In this document: piece after piece, positions 35,546-46,830 of the stretch | How the letters are laid out: every line of letters starts with the position of its first letter | How positions within the stretch are numbered: the stretch's first letter is position 1 | Assembly: GCA_030765045.1 (NCBI GenBank) | Contig: CM060965.1 | Coordinates: 147,868,374-147,932,373, forward strand | Length of the DNA: 64,000 nucleotides | Reading direction: 5' to 3' | Origin: Tenodera sinensis | Taxonomy: Eukaryota > Arthropoda > Insecta > Mantodea > Mantidae | The notes under the pieces: model-generated | The model's database searches: none | Told to the model about the DNA's origin: nothing | Seen by the model: only the letters and a program-made list of their open reading frames with translations | Program-made: the position numbers and the translations under genes

Positions 35546-36021
35546 ATGGATCTCATAGGATGTCCAGTTTAAAATGCAGAAAAAGTGATATGGACATCAA
35601 TAGACGTAATGTACATACATCATTTAATGCTCATTCAGTATCATAATTATTTTAATTTTCTCTTTTATAATAAATGTAATTAAATTCTAAAGAGATCAAA
35701 ACTTGCCTTTAAAAGTTTCTTCTTGAATGGTGCACCTCGAAATATGGATTAACACACGAGGGTACTATTCCACATTCATGTCAAATTATATTAGTTTCCT
35801 TGTAAACTCTTTTTTTGTGATACGCCAGACACTTTCAAAATGGGTGCAACGTTTTTGCTATGGATGGTACCCTCTTAGGAAAGTGTTTTCCTTCAAGTCT
35901 GAGGGTTGTAGGCGTAATGTAGTTATTACCCCCCAGTATGAATAAGCCTCTGAATGTTATAGTGCACAATTAGGCAAGCTGTTGATATGTAGAAGTCCAG
36001 GTAGGTCATTTTCTTGCATGG
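35546..36021. other. no recognised feature
   Basis: AT-rich flank between repeat A and the hAT element. No domain was recognised. Confidence 0.4.
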
Positions 36022-36179
36022 GTTTAAACCAGGGGAAGACAACTTCGGGCCGTGTGACGTATTTAAACGAAGAGCCAGCTTGTACGTTCATGTGACATCA
36101 GGCAAGAGCGGTGTATTGCTATGCTGCCTAGATCAGCGGCGCTACTTGCAGGAAACTGAATGAATATGAAAAATGTTTT

Positions 36180-36400
36180 AGGGATAGAACTGTTGTTGTT
36201 GTTTTCTAGTGCCTTGCATCTGGCAATGAAGCCATTAGCATTCGTGCTTTCCAATACTTTTGAACTATAGTTTCTTCTGATCTTAATGCTTCACAGGTCT
36301 TCAAGTGGTCATGGTAGTGATGCGTCTCCTATAGCCTCTCCTACTCAATTCTCATCCTCATCCTGCCCGTGGTGCACCCTGCTTTTAACAGATGAGGCTC
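36180..36400 (-). pseudogene. LINE (RNase H type) C-terminal fragment
   Basis: The minus strand reads HLKTCEALRSEETIVQKYWK, then ARMLMASLPDARH, followed by an AACAACAACA run. This parallels HLQICPATS..ISEKYWRARGLMTSLSEIQH of the copy at 38258-38844 but is a different subfamily. Confidence 0.7.
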
Positions 36401-36784
36401 TGGGGACCGAATCACAGCGGTATAACTGTTTCATCTAAAATGGAGGAAATGTCATTTACATATGTGCTGGCCTATCACAGCACAACAGCGTTCCTCAGAG
36501 GCACATGAGGGGAAGGTCGGTGGATCTAAATACCACCTATTTAGTCCTCCCGGCTAGGTCCGATGGACCCGTTGACCAACGATAGGTGTGGTCCCCCTTG
36601 CAAAATGGGGGTTTGAGTCGGGTGATGTAACTGCCACATTGTAAAACTGGTGCCCGTTAAGAAAACAGTTACATGAAAGCCACATACATGAATATGAGTC
36701 CTAAAGATAAATATTCCGGAGTTAAAACTGTCCCCCAATCGGATCTCCAGGTGGGGACATCTTTAGGCAAATTTCATCACAATT

Positions 36785-37255
36785 CCAATACTTTAGGGGT
36801 AGAACTGGAACTTAAAAATTCAATGCCACAAGTTTAAGTTCCAGTTCTACCTCTCAAACTTTGCCCACACACGACTTGTGTGTTTAAAAACACCAACAGT
36901 AAGTTTGTTGGCATAAATAAATAATAATTACCATCTGAAGGTTATTTAATCCTGGGATGTAAAGTACTTACAATAGTAAGTCACCATTGGGGTAATTTGT
37001 CTCTGATGTGAGACTCCCTTTGTGGTTTACCAGGAGAAATACGAACTGGTTTGAGAATTTAATGCCATTTTAATGCAGTTTGTCACAATAGCTCAGTGGT
37101 TAGAGCAGCCACCCGGTAAGCGGAAGGTCTGTGGTTCAAATCCCAGTTGTGGCATTGAATTTTTAAGTTCCAGTTCTACCTCTCAAACTTTGCCCACACA
37201 CGGCTTGTGTGTTTAAAAACACCAACAGTAAGTTTGTTGGCATAAATAAATAATG
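36785..37255 (+). mobile_element. SINE-4 with direct terminal repeats (partial tandem dimer)
   Basis: About 110 bp, from TTAAGTTCCAGTTCTACCTC through GTTTAAAAACACCAACAGTA to GGCATAAATAAATAAT, occurs at both ends in the same orientation. Between them is a body with the tRNA-like module (AGCTCAGTGGTTAGAGCAGC, B box GGTTCAAATCCC). Confidence 0.75.
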
Positions 37256-37556
37256 AAAAATGTTATTTGGGATGTCCGGGCTGTTTAGGGAGAACTCTCT
37301 TCAGCCTAGTCTGAGGGTGTTTATTTGTTGTTTGAGGGATCTTAATGGCGTTAGTGCGAATTTTGTTTTTATTTTGTGTTTTTGTTGATGTGTAGTGTGG
37401 TGTGCAGTGGTTTTGTGTTTGTGTTCAGTTCCCCGAGTTTCACACTAGTTTAAGACCAGGCCTCAAGATGTAGAAACATTGTCAACTATGTTTCAGGTCT
37501 TTGCGACCCCGTAATCATTGGATGTTAACAGTGTTTCCAGTGGGTAACACATTGAA

Positions 37557-37883
37557 TTGATAAATTTACAGTCCAACGATTTGCTGAAGGACAAATATAA
37601 ACACAAGGAAGACTTGGCTGATTGTTATCAGAATGGTCCTCAAACCAGATTTCTGAGGTTATATGCCCTTGTTGCACGGGTATTGTGTATGTTTGGTTCT
37701 ACGTATGTGTGCGAACAATTCTTTTCCGTTATGAACCTTTCTAAGTCAAAATCCCGAAGCATATTGTCAAATCACAATCTAACATGCAGTATTCGGTTAC
37801 AAATGCACCATACATTACGCCCTAACATTGACAAACTAGTTAAAGAAAAGCAAAACGGCAAATGTCGGAAAATGTCCACCTAA
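37557..37883 (+). pseudogene. hAT transposase C-terminal dimerisation region
   Basis: The frame includes LCMFGSTYVCEQFFSVMN, then KSKSRSILSNHNL and SIRLQMHHTLRPNIDKLV, ending at TAA. This is the conserved hATC block, closely parallel to the 22100-22330 element. The rest of the transposase is missing, so this element is non-autonomous. Confidence 0.85.
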
Positions 37884-38257
37884 TTGTTCTGTATAGCTCT
37901 CCTCTAACTCAGGCAAAATAGTTATAATTTCTGTTCCATTGGCTTTATAACATGACTGTTCACATAATAAACTAGAATTCATATATATGGCATAAAGCCA
38001 AAATGTAATTATTTATAATCTGTGACTATTCCGTAATTGAAACAGTCAGCATTAAAATTACGATGTCCTGTATGCCATTTCCTCTTGGCCGCTGTGATGT
38101 CACACGTTCAACTGGCTTTCGGTGGGAGCATGTGAGCTGAGTGAGCTGATGTCACAGCAGTGTTTCCTGTCTTCCCCTGGTTTAAACTCTCCAAATTACC
38201 AAAAATTGATTATGTCCAGCTGGTGCAAAAATACCTTTTTATCCATTTAACTGTTTT

Positions 38258-38844
38258 TCATATTCTCTCAGATTCCAGGGCAGCAATTATAGCAATTACT
38301 TCCAAGTTGTCACCAAAAAACCAAACAATTATAGATTGTTGGAAAATCCTTACCCATCTAACAGCACTTCAAAAACACCTAGTCTTCCAATGGATACCAG
38401 CTCACTGTGGACTGAGTGGTAATGAGAAAGCTGATTTTCTTGCAAAAAAGGGTACCGGCAATGTGCAGAAGTCAATAGTTAATCTACCATTTTATGCAGC
38501 TAAAATATTAGTCAACTCTGAATTCAAAAAAATTATTGCAAAATATTACTATGAAAAATCAAGAAATAAAAGATGGGAACTACCAAACATTCAAACAGTA
38601 ATTCCTGAGTATCCTCGAAAAACAGCAGTTGCAACCTTCAGGTTGATTACAGGACATGATTACAGGACATTTAAACAGAATTGGGATATATTCTTCACCA
38701 CTCTGTCCTCTATGTGATCTGCAAGAGGAAATGGATCGAGACCACCTTCAAATATGCCCGGCCACTTCTAATGCCCCATCCATCAGTGAAAAATATTGGA
38801 GAGCAAGAGGATTAATGACTTCATTGTCAGAAATCCAGCATTAG
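38258..38844 (+). pseudogene. LINE RNase H and C-terminal domain
   Basis: SDSRAAIIAI (RNase H aspartate), WIPAHCGLSGNEKADFLAKK (diagnostic RNase H motif with His and Asp) and RKTAVATFRLITGHD are followed by a C-terminal zinc-finger-like CPLCDLQEEMDRDHLQIC after a frameshift. It ends at TAG 38842. The sequence is nearly identical to the minus-strand copy at 59294-59990. The 5' part is missing. Confidence 0.9.
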
Positions 38845-38939
38845 CTAACAACAATAAAGAGAGATATGCTTACAATCTACTAGATCAGGGATGTCAAACT
38901 GTGTGCACTTTGAAGCTGAGCAGGCCCACCTGCCCATAA

Positions 38940-39380
38940 CAGCAAGTGTTAATCCAGGCTGTACAGTGTCCATACCATGAAAAAAGCGAAGGCATTTCCA
39001 CATTTGCAATCCCTTAACATAAGCACAGAAATGAATAAGTATTGAGACATATTGGATTCACTCTTAGAGGAGTTTGTTGGAACATTTTCAGATTTGGAAG
39101 CTCTCCAATCTACACTGGATCTACTTGCCTTGCCCAATTCAGTAGATCCCTGACAATGTTCCAGTTGAATTTGAACTAGAGCTTACTGATTTGTGCCATG
39201 AGTCAGATCTATAAAAGGCATATAGTGACAATATTGTGAGTTTTTATCAAGCCCTTGATCCACAAATGTACCCAAAGTTTTACAGATTTGCTGCAGAAAT
39301 TATGTGTATGTTTGGTATTACGAATATGCAATTAGGTTCAAAGTGTGACCACAAGCAGAAGTGGGGCTATTTTTATTTTA
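38940..39380 (+). pseudogene. hAT transposase remnant, third copy
   Basis: Across frames: FSDLEALQSTLDLLALPNSV, FELELTDLCHESDL, ALDPQMYPKFYRFAAEIMCM and FGIT. This matches the region just before the hATC block in 21075-22333. The CEQFF motif itself is lost. Confidence 0.7.
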
Positions 39381-39579
39381 TGTTACAGGGGTTTCCTTTT
39401 GAATTATACAGTTAGAAGTTATATAAATATTTCTTATCCTGTGTGGTTTTAATGTTTTGTATTTGGAATGTTAATTTTTTTTAATAATTACATTATTGTA
39501 ATTCATAATTAAAACCTTATGAACATAAATAAGTACTTTTAAACCAAACAAGAGGAAACAATAATAAAAAGAGTGGGCT

Positions 39580-41275
39580 TCATTTTCCCTTTGAACTTTG
39601 TACACCTATGTTTTGCTTAACGTGGCCATTATCTGTGTGTATACCACAGTCTTTCCCAGAGTGCCTCATGCCCACGAGTACTGCCAAAGTCATGAAATTG
39701 TGCTTGGGTTGACATCGCTGTAATGGATTGACACCATCCATATGCATATTGTATTCCTGAATAAGATCAAGCTTAAAATTGACATTGGTATGAGCATCTA
39801 TTTTTCCAGTGTCAATCCTCAAAATCTTAGAGCTGCAATTGGATAATGCTGTAATTATCCTTCTGTTGTGCCAAGGAAGGCAGGTGAAAGGTGAGTAGTT
39901 GACAGACTTTCATTTGCCCTCCCCTTAGAGCCTTTACATTCACATCCTTTGGCAAACCAATACAATTTGAACATACCATTCCAATTGCATTTGTCTTTCT
40001 TTTGTACAAGGCCATGTATAATCTAGGGGAGCTGTACCAATAATCTAAATACATGTCCCACCCTGATCAAGTATAGGTTCCATTAGGTGCATTACAATGG
40101 CGCCAGGTAAGCCCCAAATCTTTGTCTCCAGTATTACCAGTCCCTTGACCAGTATAAATGCAGCTATTGTAAACACATCCTGTTTTACTTTCACAAAGAT
40201 CAAAACTCTTTGTGCCAAATCTGGCCCTCTGCTTTGATGTATTGCTTCCAACCTAAGCACCCCTTCCAAAGCATCAAACTTTCATCAATGGTGACCTTTT
40301 CACTAGGCACATAATTTTCTTTGCATTTTCGAAAACTGGCCTGATTGTACACAGTTTATCATTTACATTTTCTGTGCATGTGAAATGAAGGAACCAGAAA
40401 ATGAAAATAAACCTGTTATTTGACAAGCATTTTCCAAAACTTCTAGGAGCTAGCATGTCATCTGAAAGACCAGTACATGTGTAATGCAGGTTTACAAGTA
40501 ACACTTATGAGCACAATTAGACCAAGTAGCTTGTGAATCTCATTAGGTGCTACTTCTTTCTACTTTTGAACTACGCTGTAATTTGCCCTTAGATGTCAGG
40601 TCTTTTTTCACCATATTTGCATCTATGGTTATCACAAAATTTAATGGCAGCTGATAGCTGATTATTACTATTATTATTATTTATTTTTTGTTGTTTAACG
40701 ACGCTGTCAATTGCCAGGATCACATCAGTGTCACCGGTGTACCAGAATTTTGTCCCACACGAGTTCTCTTACATCCCAGTAAATCTACTGACCATGAGCT
40801 GTCATTTTTAAGCACACTTAAAAACCATCAGCTGGGCCGAATTTAAACTATTACTATTGTTTTTCCTGTTGTGCAAATAAATTTTGTGGGTGCAAATGAT
40901 ATTTATATGACTGGCTTTATAGTGTGATTTCACAGTGTGTATAACTGTGCAACACCACAAGGCATGGCAAGCCTATGATTGAATTTTGTATCGAGCCACC
41001 CGCCATCAAATGCTCATGAAGATATGTCTATTTGTGCTGCAGTTGTTTTGAGTGCTTCATAATGTTTATTCTTCACAACCACCTGAAGGAAGAGGGTCAT
41101 TTTGTTCGTCACAGGTACTTATATCAACACCCCCTCCAAAATGTGAAAACTCCCTGCCAATATCCAAATTGCTGTCATAAAGCAAAACATCCTCCACATT
41201 TTCTGAAGTAATTTCAGAAGTCTGTACACTTCCTATTTGAGCTAATTTATTTGCTGCATTACTAATTGAAGCCAT
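39580..41275 (-). pseudogene. piggyBac-type transposase pseudogene
   Basis: On the minus strand an ATG at 41275 opens MASISNAANKLAQIGSVQTS, then an acidic N-terminal stretch. Downstream come LCTIRPVFENAKK, VTIDESLMLWKG (catalytic aspartate), WDMYLDYWYSSPRLYMALYK, then GLPKDVNVKALRGGQM, and near the end LIQEYNMHMDGVN. These are the ordered motifs of piggyBac DDD transposases. Several frameshifts and an inserted SINE-2 disrupt it. TTAA-flanked ends were not located. Confidence 0.85.
40673..40848 (-). mobile_element. SINE-2, copy 3, truncated, 10-bp target duplication
   Basis: The minus strand reads TTCGGCCCAGCTGATGG, TTTTTAAGTGTGCTTAAAAA, then GACAGCGTCGTTAAACAACA. TATTACTATT occurs at 40663-40672 and 40849-40858. 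The tRNA-like head is cut at the B box. It lies within the piggyBac pseudogene. Confidence 0.85.
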
Positions 41276-41454
41276 GGTTAACAATGAGATATAAAAATTT
41301 AAAATGTGCTTTTTAATTAACTTCCTGTTAGCTAAAACAAATGGCTCTAAACTGTGGAACAGCTTAAATAAATACTGAACTCAACTGAGTGAAAATAGCA
41401 TAAGGCAGCTAAAGGAAGCTACCATAAACTTCACTTGAAAAATATTCTAATGCA

Positions 41455-41490
41455 TATATACAGGGTGGAAGGTACTGCTTTGGCCAGAAT
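41455..41490 (+). repeat. terminal inverted repeat TACAGGGTGGAAGGTA, left member
   Basis: TACAGGGTGGAAGGTACTGC followed by TTTGGCC matches the reverse complement of 49700-49735. Both lie outside the Gypsy element and face each other. They may be the two ends of a TA-target element into which Gypsy inserted, or two unrelated copies. Confidence 0.6.
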
Positions 41491-42579
41491 AATTTGGCTA
41501 ATAGATGCAGGTGTCAGAAACATAAAATGCCAAGTTTCATTTCAGTAGACTTACTAGTTTTGTAAAAATTTAAGTTTTTCAGTAGTGTAAGTGGCAATGC
41601 TGTGCTGTGTTCGCACACGCCAGTGACATGTTTTGAACCTAAGCAGCACATACTTCTAGGTCAGTAGTGCCTCAGATGTAAACAAAATACCTGACTGGCG
41701 CATACCTGGCGGCCAGCACTGCTTCAGTTGTAAACAAAACACACGACTGGCATATGCAAGTACGAGACATCAACAAAACACTGGCCCAGTGCATTTACGT
41801 AACAGTGAAGCGGTCACAATCTCAGGCAAAGTGGTCACGAATGCTGTACCGGAATAATTCTCCTCTCTTAATATCCACAATCTAGCACTATATTTCTTTC
41901 TGCTAGTCCCAATAACCATTAAGAAAGTGAACTCGTACAAAATGTTTCCCAGATATGCTAGTCACGAATCCAGGTGTTCTGAAAAATTACATGTTACCAA
42001 GGTTACCAGGAAATAACAAGAAAAATAGATATATCAGATAACATATATTATAATGTGAAAGTGGTAATTAACCTAACACATGAACAATTACAATTATAAT
42101 AATCATGTTTTACAAATTCCACTACATTACTTCATGTAGCTTCTCAAAAATTAATTATTAACTTTACACTGTAATTAAATTCTGTCTTTCCTCCCTCTGA
42201 GTAACTGAGATAACTTATGACTCAAATAAGTATATAAATGAATTAAATGTCATAAACCAGACAATATTTACAGTCATATAATGTGTTCCACTGACCTGTG
42301 CTTTTATAACAAGATCGTAACATACGATACCTGCACAGAGTTACAATAGTTTCGAAGTATTACTGGCCTGTAGTATGGAAATTTGCTGCCTTGGGTGAAA
42401 TGCAAGAGACCTTCTTCTTCTTGGTGGAGGCTCCTATCAGTACTAAAATTCAACTTCATGAATTTCCTTCAACCATCTAAAAGTAGCGAACACCATGGAA
42501 CCCAATTGCAGACCCATTCTTCTGCAGCCAGCTCCGTAAACTATCATTACTTCGGACAATATTAATTTTAGATATGACA
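41491..42579. other. non-coding, internal short duplication
   Basis: Two diverged units of about 57 bp near 41665-41765 share GTAAACAAAA and GACTGGC. No domain was recognised. Confidence 0.4.
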
Positions 42580-42709
42580 AGAATCTGTCATGTAAATCCA
42601 GTCAAACTAATTATGAGTATTACATGACTTTGTCATCCCTCACGTCGTTATCCTCTACTCAAAGTATCCTTTTCTCCGACACAACTCTCGGTTTGTCTTT
42701 CTCGTTCCT

Positions 42710-42856
42710 TTCTATACTAGCCCCACCCTAATTTTTCGCTTCTTTTTCCTATGAAATATACACGAGCTCCAGGTGTGCCAACCATATCAATTAAAATATC
42801 TGAAGTGAGCGTTCAGAGAAGAATCTTTCCTTTGCTGTCAGTTTCTCGTTACAATA
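42710..42856 (-). repeat. Gypsy 3' LTR, shared segment
   Basis: On the minus strand it starts TTGTAACGAGAAACTGACAG directly after the polypurine tract and runs through ACACCTGGAGCTCGTGTATA to CTAGTATAGAA. The LTR continues to lower coordinates, but its outer end was not fixed. Confidence 0.75.
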
Positions 42857-42899
42857 TCCCCCCTTAAAAGGGAAGATTCCTTCGACGAATGCAAGCCTC

Positions 42900-44503
42900 T
42901 CAACAGGACTTTAACTTTGAGGAATGCCACAAACCATAATTCTTTCCTTGTGCATCCTCTAACATACAAGCTCCCGCAGGACTCAGTGACTTTAACTTAT
43001 ATGGGCCTACATATTTTGGTAATAACTTCGCACATACTCCACTAGCTCGTGAAAATACATCTTACAATACCAATAAATGGGTATTCCCTTTTGTACTTCT
43101 AGGATATGGTCCCATTAAATCCGAACTAACACATTCCCAGGGTTGCCAAAAATAACTCGGACACATAACTCCACGAGGAGGACCATTATTTGGTATCACT
43201 TTCTGACACACACAACACTTCTTTACATAATATACCACATCCCGATACATATTTGGCCAAAAATAATGCCTTCTCAATCACCAGTAGGTCTTCGTAATAC
43301 CCAAATGGCCTGCTTGCGGAGGATTATGACATTCCGCTATCACCTTACTCCTCTCCGAGATTGGTAAGACCAATTTCCATTTATCCAGCTCGTCCTCTTA
43401 AGCCTTGCTTCTCTAGTTCTTCACAATAATAATACAACTGGTCATTCTCTATTCGCCATTCAGGAAACTCTGAAGGACACTGAGTAACCTGGTCCCTCTT
43501 AAAGTTATACCAATCATCAACATCATAACAATCTCCCCCTTCGGCGTTATTTATATTTACAAAGTTTACTTCCATCCTACGGGATAAGGCATCTGCTACC
43601 ATATTATCTTTCCCTTTTCGGTACTCTACTTGAAGGTCATATTCTTGTAAGCGCAATGCCCATCGAGATAACCTACCACTTGAATTCTTTAACTTAAATA
43701 ACCACCTTAGACTTTGATGATCTGTTACTACAGTGAATGAGTAACCTTCTAGGTACATCCGATAGTGATTTATTGCCCAAACCACGGCTAAGCACTCCAA
43801 TTCAGTGGCTGAATAATTCCGTTCTGCCTTATTCAAACTACAAGAAGTGTATGAAATAACATTTTCCCCATCATCATGAACTTGAGATAATACGGCTCCG
43901 AGGCCACTTTTACTTGCGTCAGTAGTCAATACAAAAGAACGACTAAAATCAGGCCTGGCTAAGAGCGGTGTTGAAGTAAGCTCTAACTTCAATCTTTCAA
44001 ACGCCAATTGTTGATCATCGGCCCATCTCCATTTCTGATTCTTCCTCAACAGCACTGTCAATTCTGATGTAATCGAGGGATAATCTGGTATAAATCGTTG
44101 ATACCAACCGGCCATTCCTAAAAGCCGTCTTAGTTGTGTAACATTCTTAGGAACAGGAAATTTCCTCACAGCAGCTACTTTTTCTGGGTCTACCATCAAT
44201 CCCACTGAGTTTACTAAATAACCCAAATATTTAAGCTGTTTGCAGCCAAACTCACATTTCTCTTGATTAACTCACAGGTTAGCCTCGCCTAATTGTCTAA
44301 AAACTTCATTTAACACTTGGACATGGGTTTCAAAATCAGGCTTAAATACCACGATGTCATCCAGATAAGCTAAAACGTTCCCTGACAGATCGTTACCAAA
44401 CAGTTTGCCTACAAGCCTTTGAAAAGTAGAAGGACTCCTAGTTAGTCCCATAGGCATGACTGTAAACCTAAACAGTCCTCTACCCGGCACTAAAAATGAT
44501 ATA
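42900..44503 (-). pseudogene. Gypsy pol: RT C-terminus, RNase H, integrase zinc finger
   Basis: Minus strand, in order: PGRGLFRFTVMPMGLTRSPS, AYLDDIVVF (RT catalytic YLDD near 44360), LRRLLGMAGWYQRFIPDY, TTDASKSGLGAVLSQ (RNase H), VVTDHQSLRWLF and YRKGKDNMVADALSRR. Next come HYFWPNMYRDVVYYVKKC and CVCQ (integrase HHCC finger), then the core start NTHLLVL.DVFSRAS. It then jumps to an integrase C-terminal segment (LPKYVGPYKLKSLSPAGA, WHSSKLKS), so the catalytic core is deleted. Confidence 0.9.
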
Positions 44504-44837
44504 ATGGGTGGTATAAATAAAAGCAAGCAATAGCTTTTTCTCACTAATTCGGAGCAAGAGGTTGGTGTCGCATAAATAAAAACCTGCTCCATCTCCTTGC
44601 AAGCTAAAGCTTCCCGACCTACACCGCAGAGCTATTGCTCGCGAAATGGTATAAATAAAAACCTGCTTTCCTAGCTCCGACGAAGCTTTTGCTGGCTATT
44701 TTCTGAGGCAGCTATGTAGGTACCTCAGCTTCCTCAATCAGTTAGTACCATGGCCAGGATTTCCTGCTTCCACTGTTTTAAAACAACTGGCTTATTGCCA
44801 ATTAATTTCGAATCACTTTTGGACTTAATTCGTGTTT

Positions 44838-45032
44838 TTAAGTTGCTTGTTTTTTTAGTATTTGCATCTTGCTGATGGATATTGTAAGCTCTTCCTCCAA
44901 TTTTTGCTTTACTGTAGCTACTGCTAAACTTTTGCGCTTACTTTCTGACAACTGTGCTTTTAATGGAATGTCCTGATTTTCCTTTAATAGATGAACAAAG
45001 CGCCTCATAAATACACTGCTTTCTTCAACCAT
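44838..45032 (-). CDS. short lysine-rich ORF of unknown function in the TIR element
   Basis: A 64-codon frame starts in a good context (CACCATGG) just after TGTATTTCAG, a plausible splice acceptor. It contains charged helical segments such as SKRKSLAVATVKQKLEEEL. A second frame downstream continues with KTRIKSKSDSKLIGNKPVVL and KQWKQEIL, suggesting one frameshift or intron. It may be a remnant of an accessory or DNA-binding protein of the host transposon. I do not recognise it. Confidence 0.3.
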   Translation of the reverse strand: MVEESSVFMRRFVHLLKENQDIPLKAQLSESKRKSLAVATVKQKLEEELTISISKMQILKKQAT

Positions 45033-45508
45033 GGTGACTGAAATACAGACATGTTGTAAAATATAATAAACTCTACTCTTGGAGATATTTGCTGCTATAT
45101 CAGCTCCGATGATACAAGGACATTTCTATGAGGTGTTGTGAACTTGCCTGATTAGAATGCGATTGATGTCATAGTGATCCACTTTCATTACCGGAAACCT
45201 GATAATGGAATCAAAACATATACGAACGTGCTTATACAAACATGCACCACGTATGAACAGCATAATGCTCGTACAAATCAAGGTTGAATTATATCTATAA
45301 AATAAGCTTATATGAAACACTTTCACAAAGTAGGTGTAACATTATTTCAGATAACACTTTTAAAATCTTAGAATTGCCTATTTTGATGTTCCATGAATTG
45401 TAATTGCCCAGTTCTAGAGTAGATCAACAAAACACCAGTAAAAGTAATCTTTCAGTATATCAACTATATTAAGTAGATTTTCCGGGCTTGTGGGCCGTGG
45501 TCGAGTTG

Positions 45509-45565
45509 GATTGCCTTCCTCCGACGTTTCGCTGAAAACTGCGTCCAGCATCTTCAGGGTCAACC
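45509..45565 (-). ncRNA. hammerhead-ribozyme-like motif, PLE dimer 1 left arm
   Basis: The minus strand reads GGTTGACC, CTGAAGA, then stem GCTG with loop and CAGC, then GAAACGTC, GG and CAATC. Helix I pairs CC/GG and GGUUG/CAAUC. Helix II pairs GCUG/CAGC. Helix III would be tiny, as reported for PLE hammerheads. One extra base (U) lies between CUGAAGA and helix II compared with the textbook core, so cleavage activity is uncertain. Confidence 0.6.
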
Positions 45566-45965
45566 TCTGTTATTTAGGTCTAATATAGCGGCTGCACGTA
45601 AACTACAATTCACTGCAAACTTTCGTATTACTGATCATTTTTGTTTGTTTTTTGGTGTCCTTGGTAACATAAATTTTCACGATCGCTCGTTCTCATGAAT
45701 TCCACCATGTGATTATCGCTAACAAATCTTTTCTTAATAAATTGATCTCAAATTATATTTTCAAAATAATCAATTATAATTTGAGATCAATTTATTAAGA
45801 AAAGATTTGTTACCGATAATCACATGGTGGAATTCATGAGAACGAGTGATCGTGAAAATTTATGTTACCAAGGACACCAAAAACAAACAAAAATGATCAG
45901 TAATACGAAAGTTTGCAGTGAATTGTAGTTTACGTGCAGCCGCTAAGTTAGACCTAAATAACAGA

Positions 45966-46022
45966 GGTTGACCCTGAAGATGCTGGACGCAGTTTTCAGC
46001 GAAACGTCGGAGGAAGGCAATC
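45966..46022 (+). ncRNA. hammerhead-ribozyme-like motif, PLE dimer 1 right arm
   Basis: It is the same motif as the left arm, on the plus strand, with all pairing positions preserved: GGTTG at 45966, CTGAAGA at 45974-45980, GAAACGTC at 46001-46008 and CAATC ending 46022. Confidence 0.6.
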
Positions 46023-46259
46023 CAACTCGACCACGGCCCACAAGCCCGGAAAATCTACTTAATATAGTTGATAATGCCGGCCGTGAAAGCCTCAGCACTT
46101 ATATTTCAGTATATCACTTGTAATAGATGCAGATCATCAAATTATGGGAATCTGGGTTTAAATTTATAAAAGGATAATCGCCATGTGTTGGAAGTTCAGA
46201 TAAATCCCAATTACTGTTTCATTTATCCCTGCCCCCCCCCCCCCCAAAAAAAAGAAAGA

Positions 46260-46653
46260 AATTGACATAAACTGTGTGCTTTCATTAGATACACATTTTT
46301 TGTGTAGTAAGACTTCATCTATCTCCTACATTTTATCAGTTATACAAATGTGATTCAGAATGAAAAGGACTTCACAGGCTATTCCCCCGAAATTAAAGGT
46401 ATACCTGCATTTCAATTGTCGTGTCAATATCTTAATATATACCATTTTAATCAAAATACGAGTACAGTGGCCATTTTTGAGAAAATTAAAAATTAGGAAT
46501 GTTTATCCATGTAAACGTTAGTTTTAGATGGAGGGTTTCCATAAAGTCGCACTCTTGGGGATTACTGAACTTCAATACGAAATTTGGTTTTTAAAAGTGA
46601 CTGCTTGGGTTTTGATGTTCACACTTACACACATACAGGCACGCACACCTAGG

Positions 46654-46735
<82 letters not shown>

Positions 46736-46830
46736 GCTCTCCATTCAGAAAGGCTCAGAAGCTGTATTTCTGCTTTAATCTTGATATTGAATTATTGGGC
46801 GGAATGGAATAATTCCTCTACTATACGTTT
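46260..46830 (+). repeat. repeat A copy with (CT)n
   Basis: The body begins near TTTGTGTAGTAAGACTTCAT and includes TTTTAATCAAAATACGAG. After the microsatellite come AATCTTGATATTGAATTATT and the terminal CCTCTACTATACG. It lies inside the 3.27-kb TIR element. Confidence 0.7.
46658..46734. repeat. (CT)n microsatellite
   Basis: More than 30 CT units with slight interruptions at the end, in the simple-sequence slot of repeat A. Confidence 0.95.

Larger units (their letters stand above)
36030..38179. mobile_element. hAT element with 8-bp target duplication
   Basis: CAGGGGAAGACA at 36030 and its reverse complement TGTCTTCCCCTG, ending at 38179 (first base degenerate), form the TIRs. The octamer GTTTAAAC flanks both ends (36022-36029 and 38180-38187). 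CAGGGG-type termini plus 8-bp duplications are the hAT signature. Inside lie a LINE tail, tandem SINE-4 and a transposase C-terminus. Confidence 0.9.
45463..46103. mobile_element. inverted (head-to-head) Penelope-like dimer with 13-bp target duplication
   Basis: Left arm 45463-45757 and right arm 45775-46068 are nearly identical inverted copies around a 17-bp centre. The right arm alone carries a 35-bp tail with GCCGGCCGTGAAAGCCTCAG. TTTCAGTATATCA occurs at 45450-45462 and 46104-46116, so the whole palindrome behaves as one insertion. The outward ends carry hammerhead-like motifs of the type found in PLE terminal repeats. No endonuclease coding remains. Assignment to PLEs rests on similarity in layout and motif to 53175-54514. 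Confidence 0.8.
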
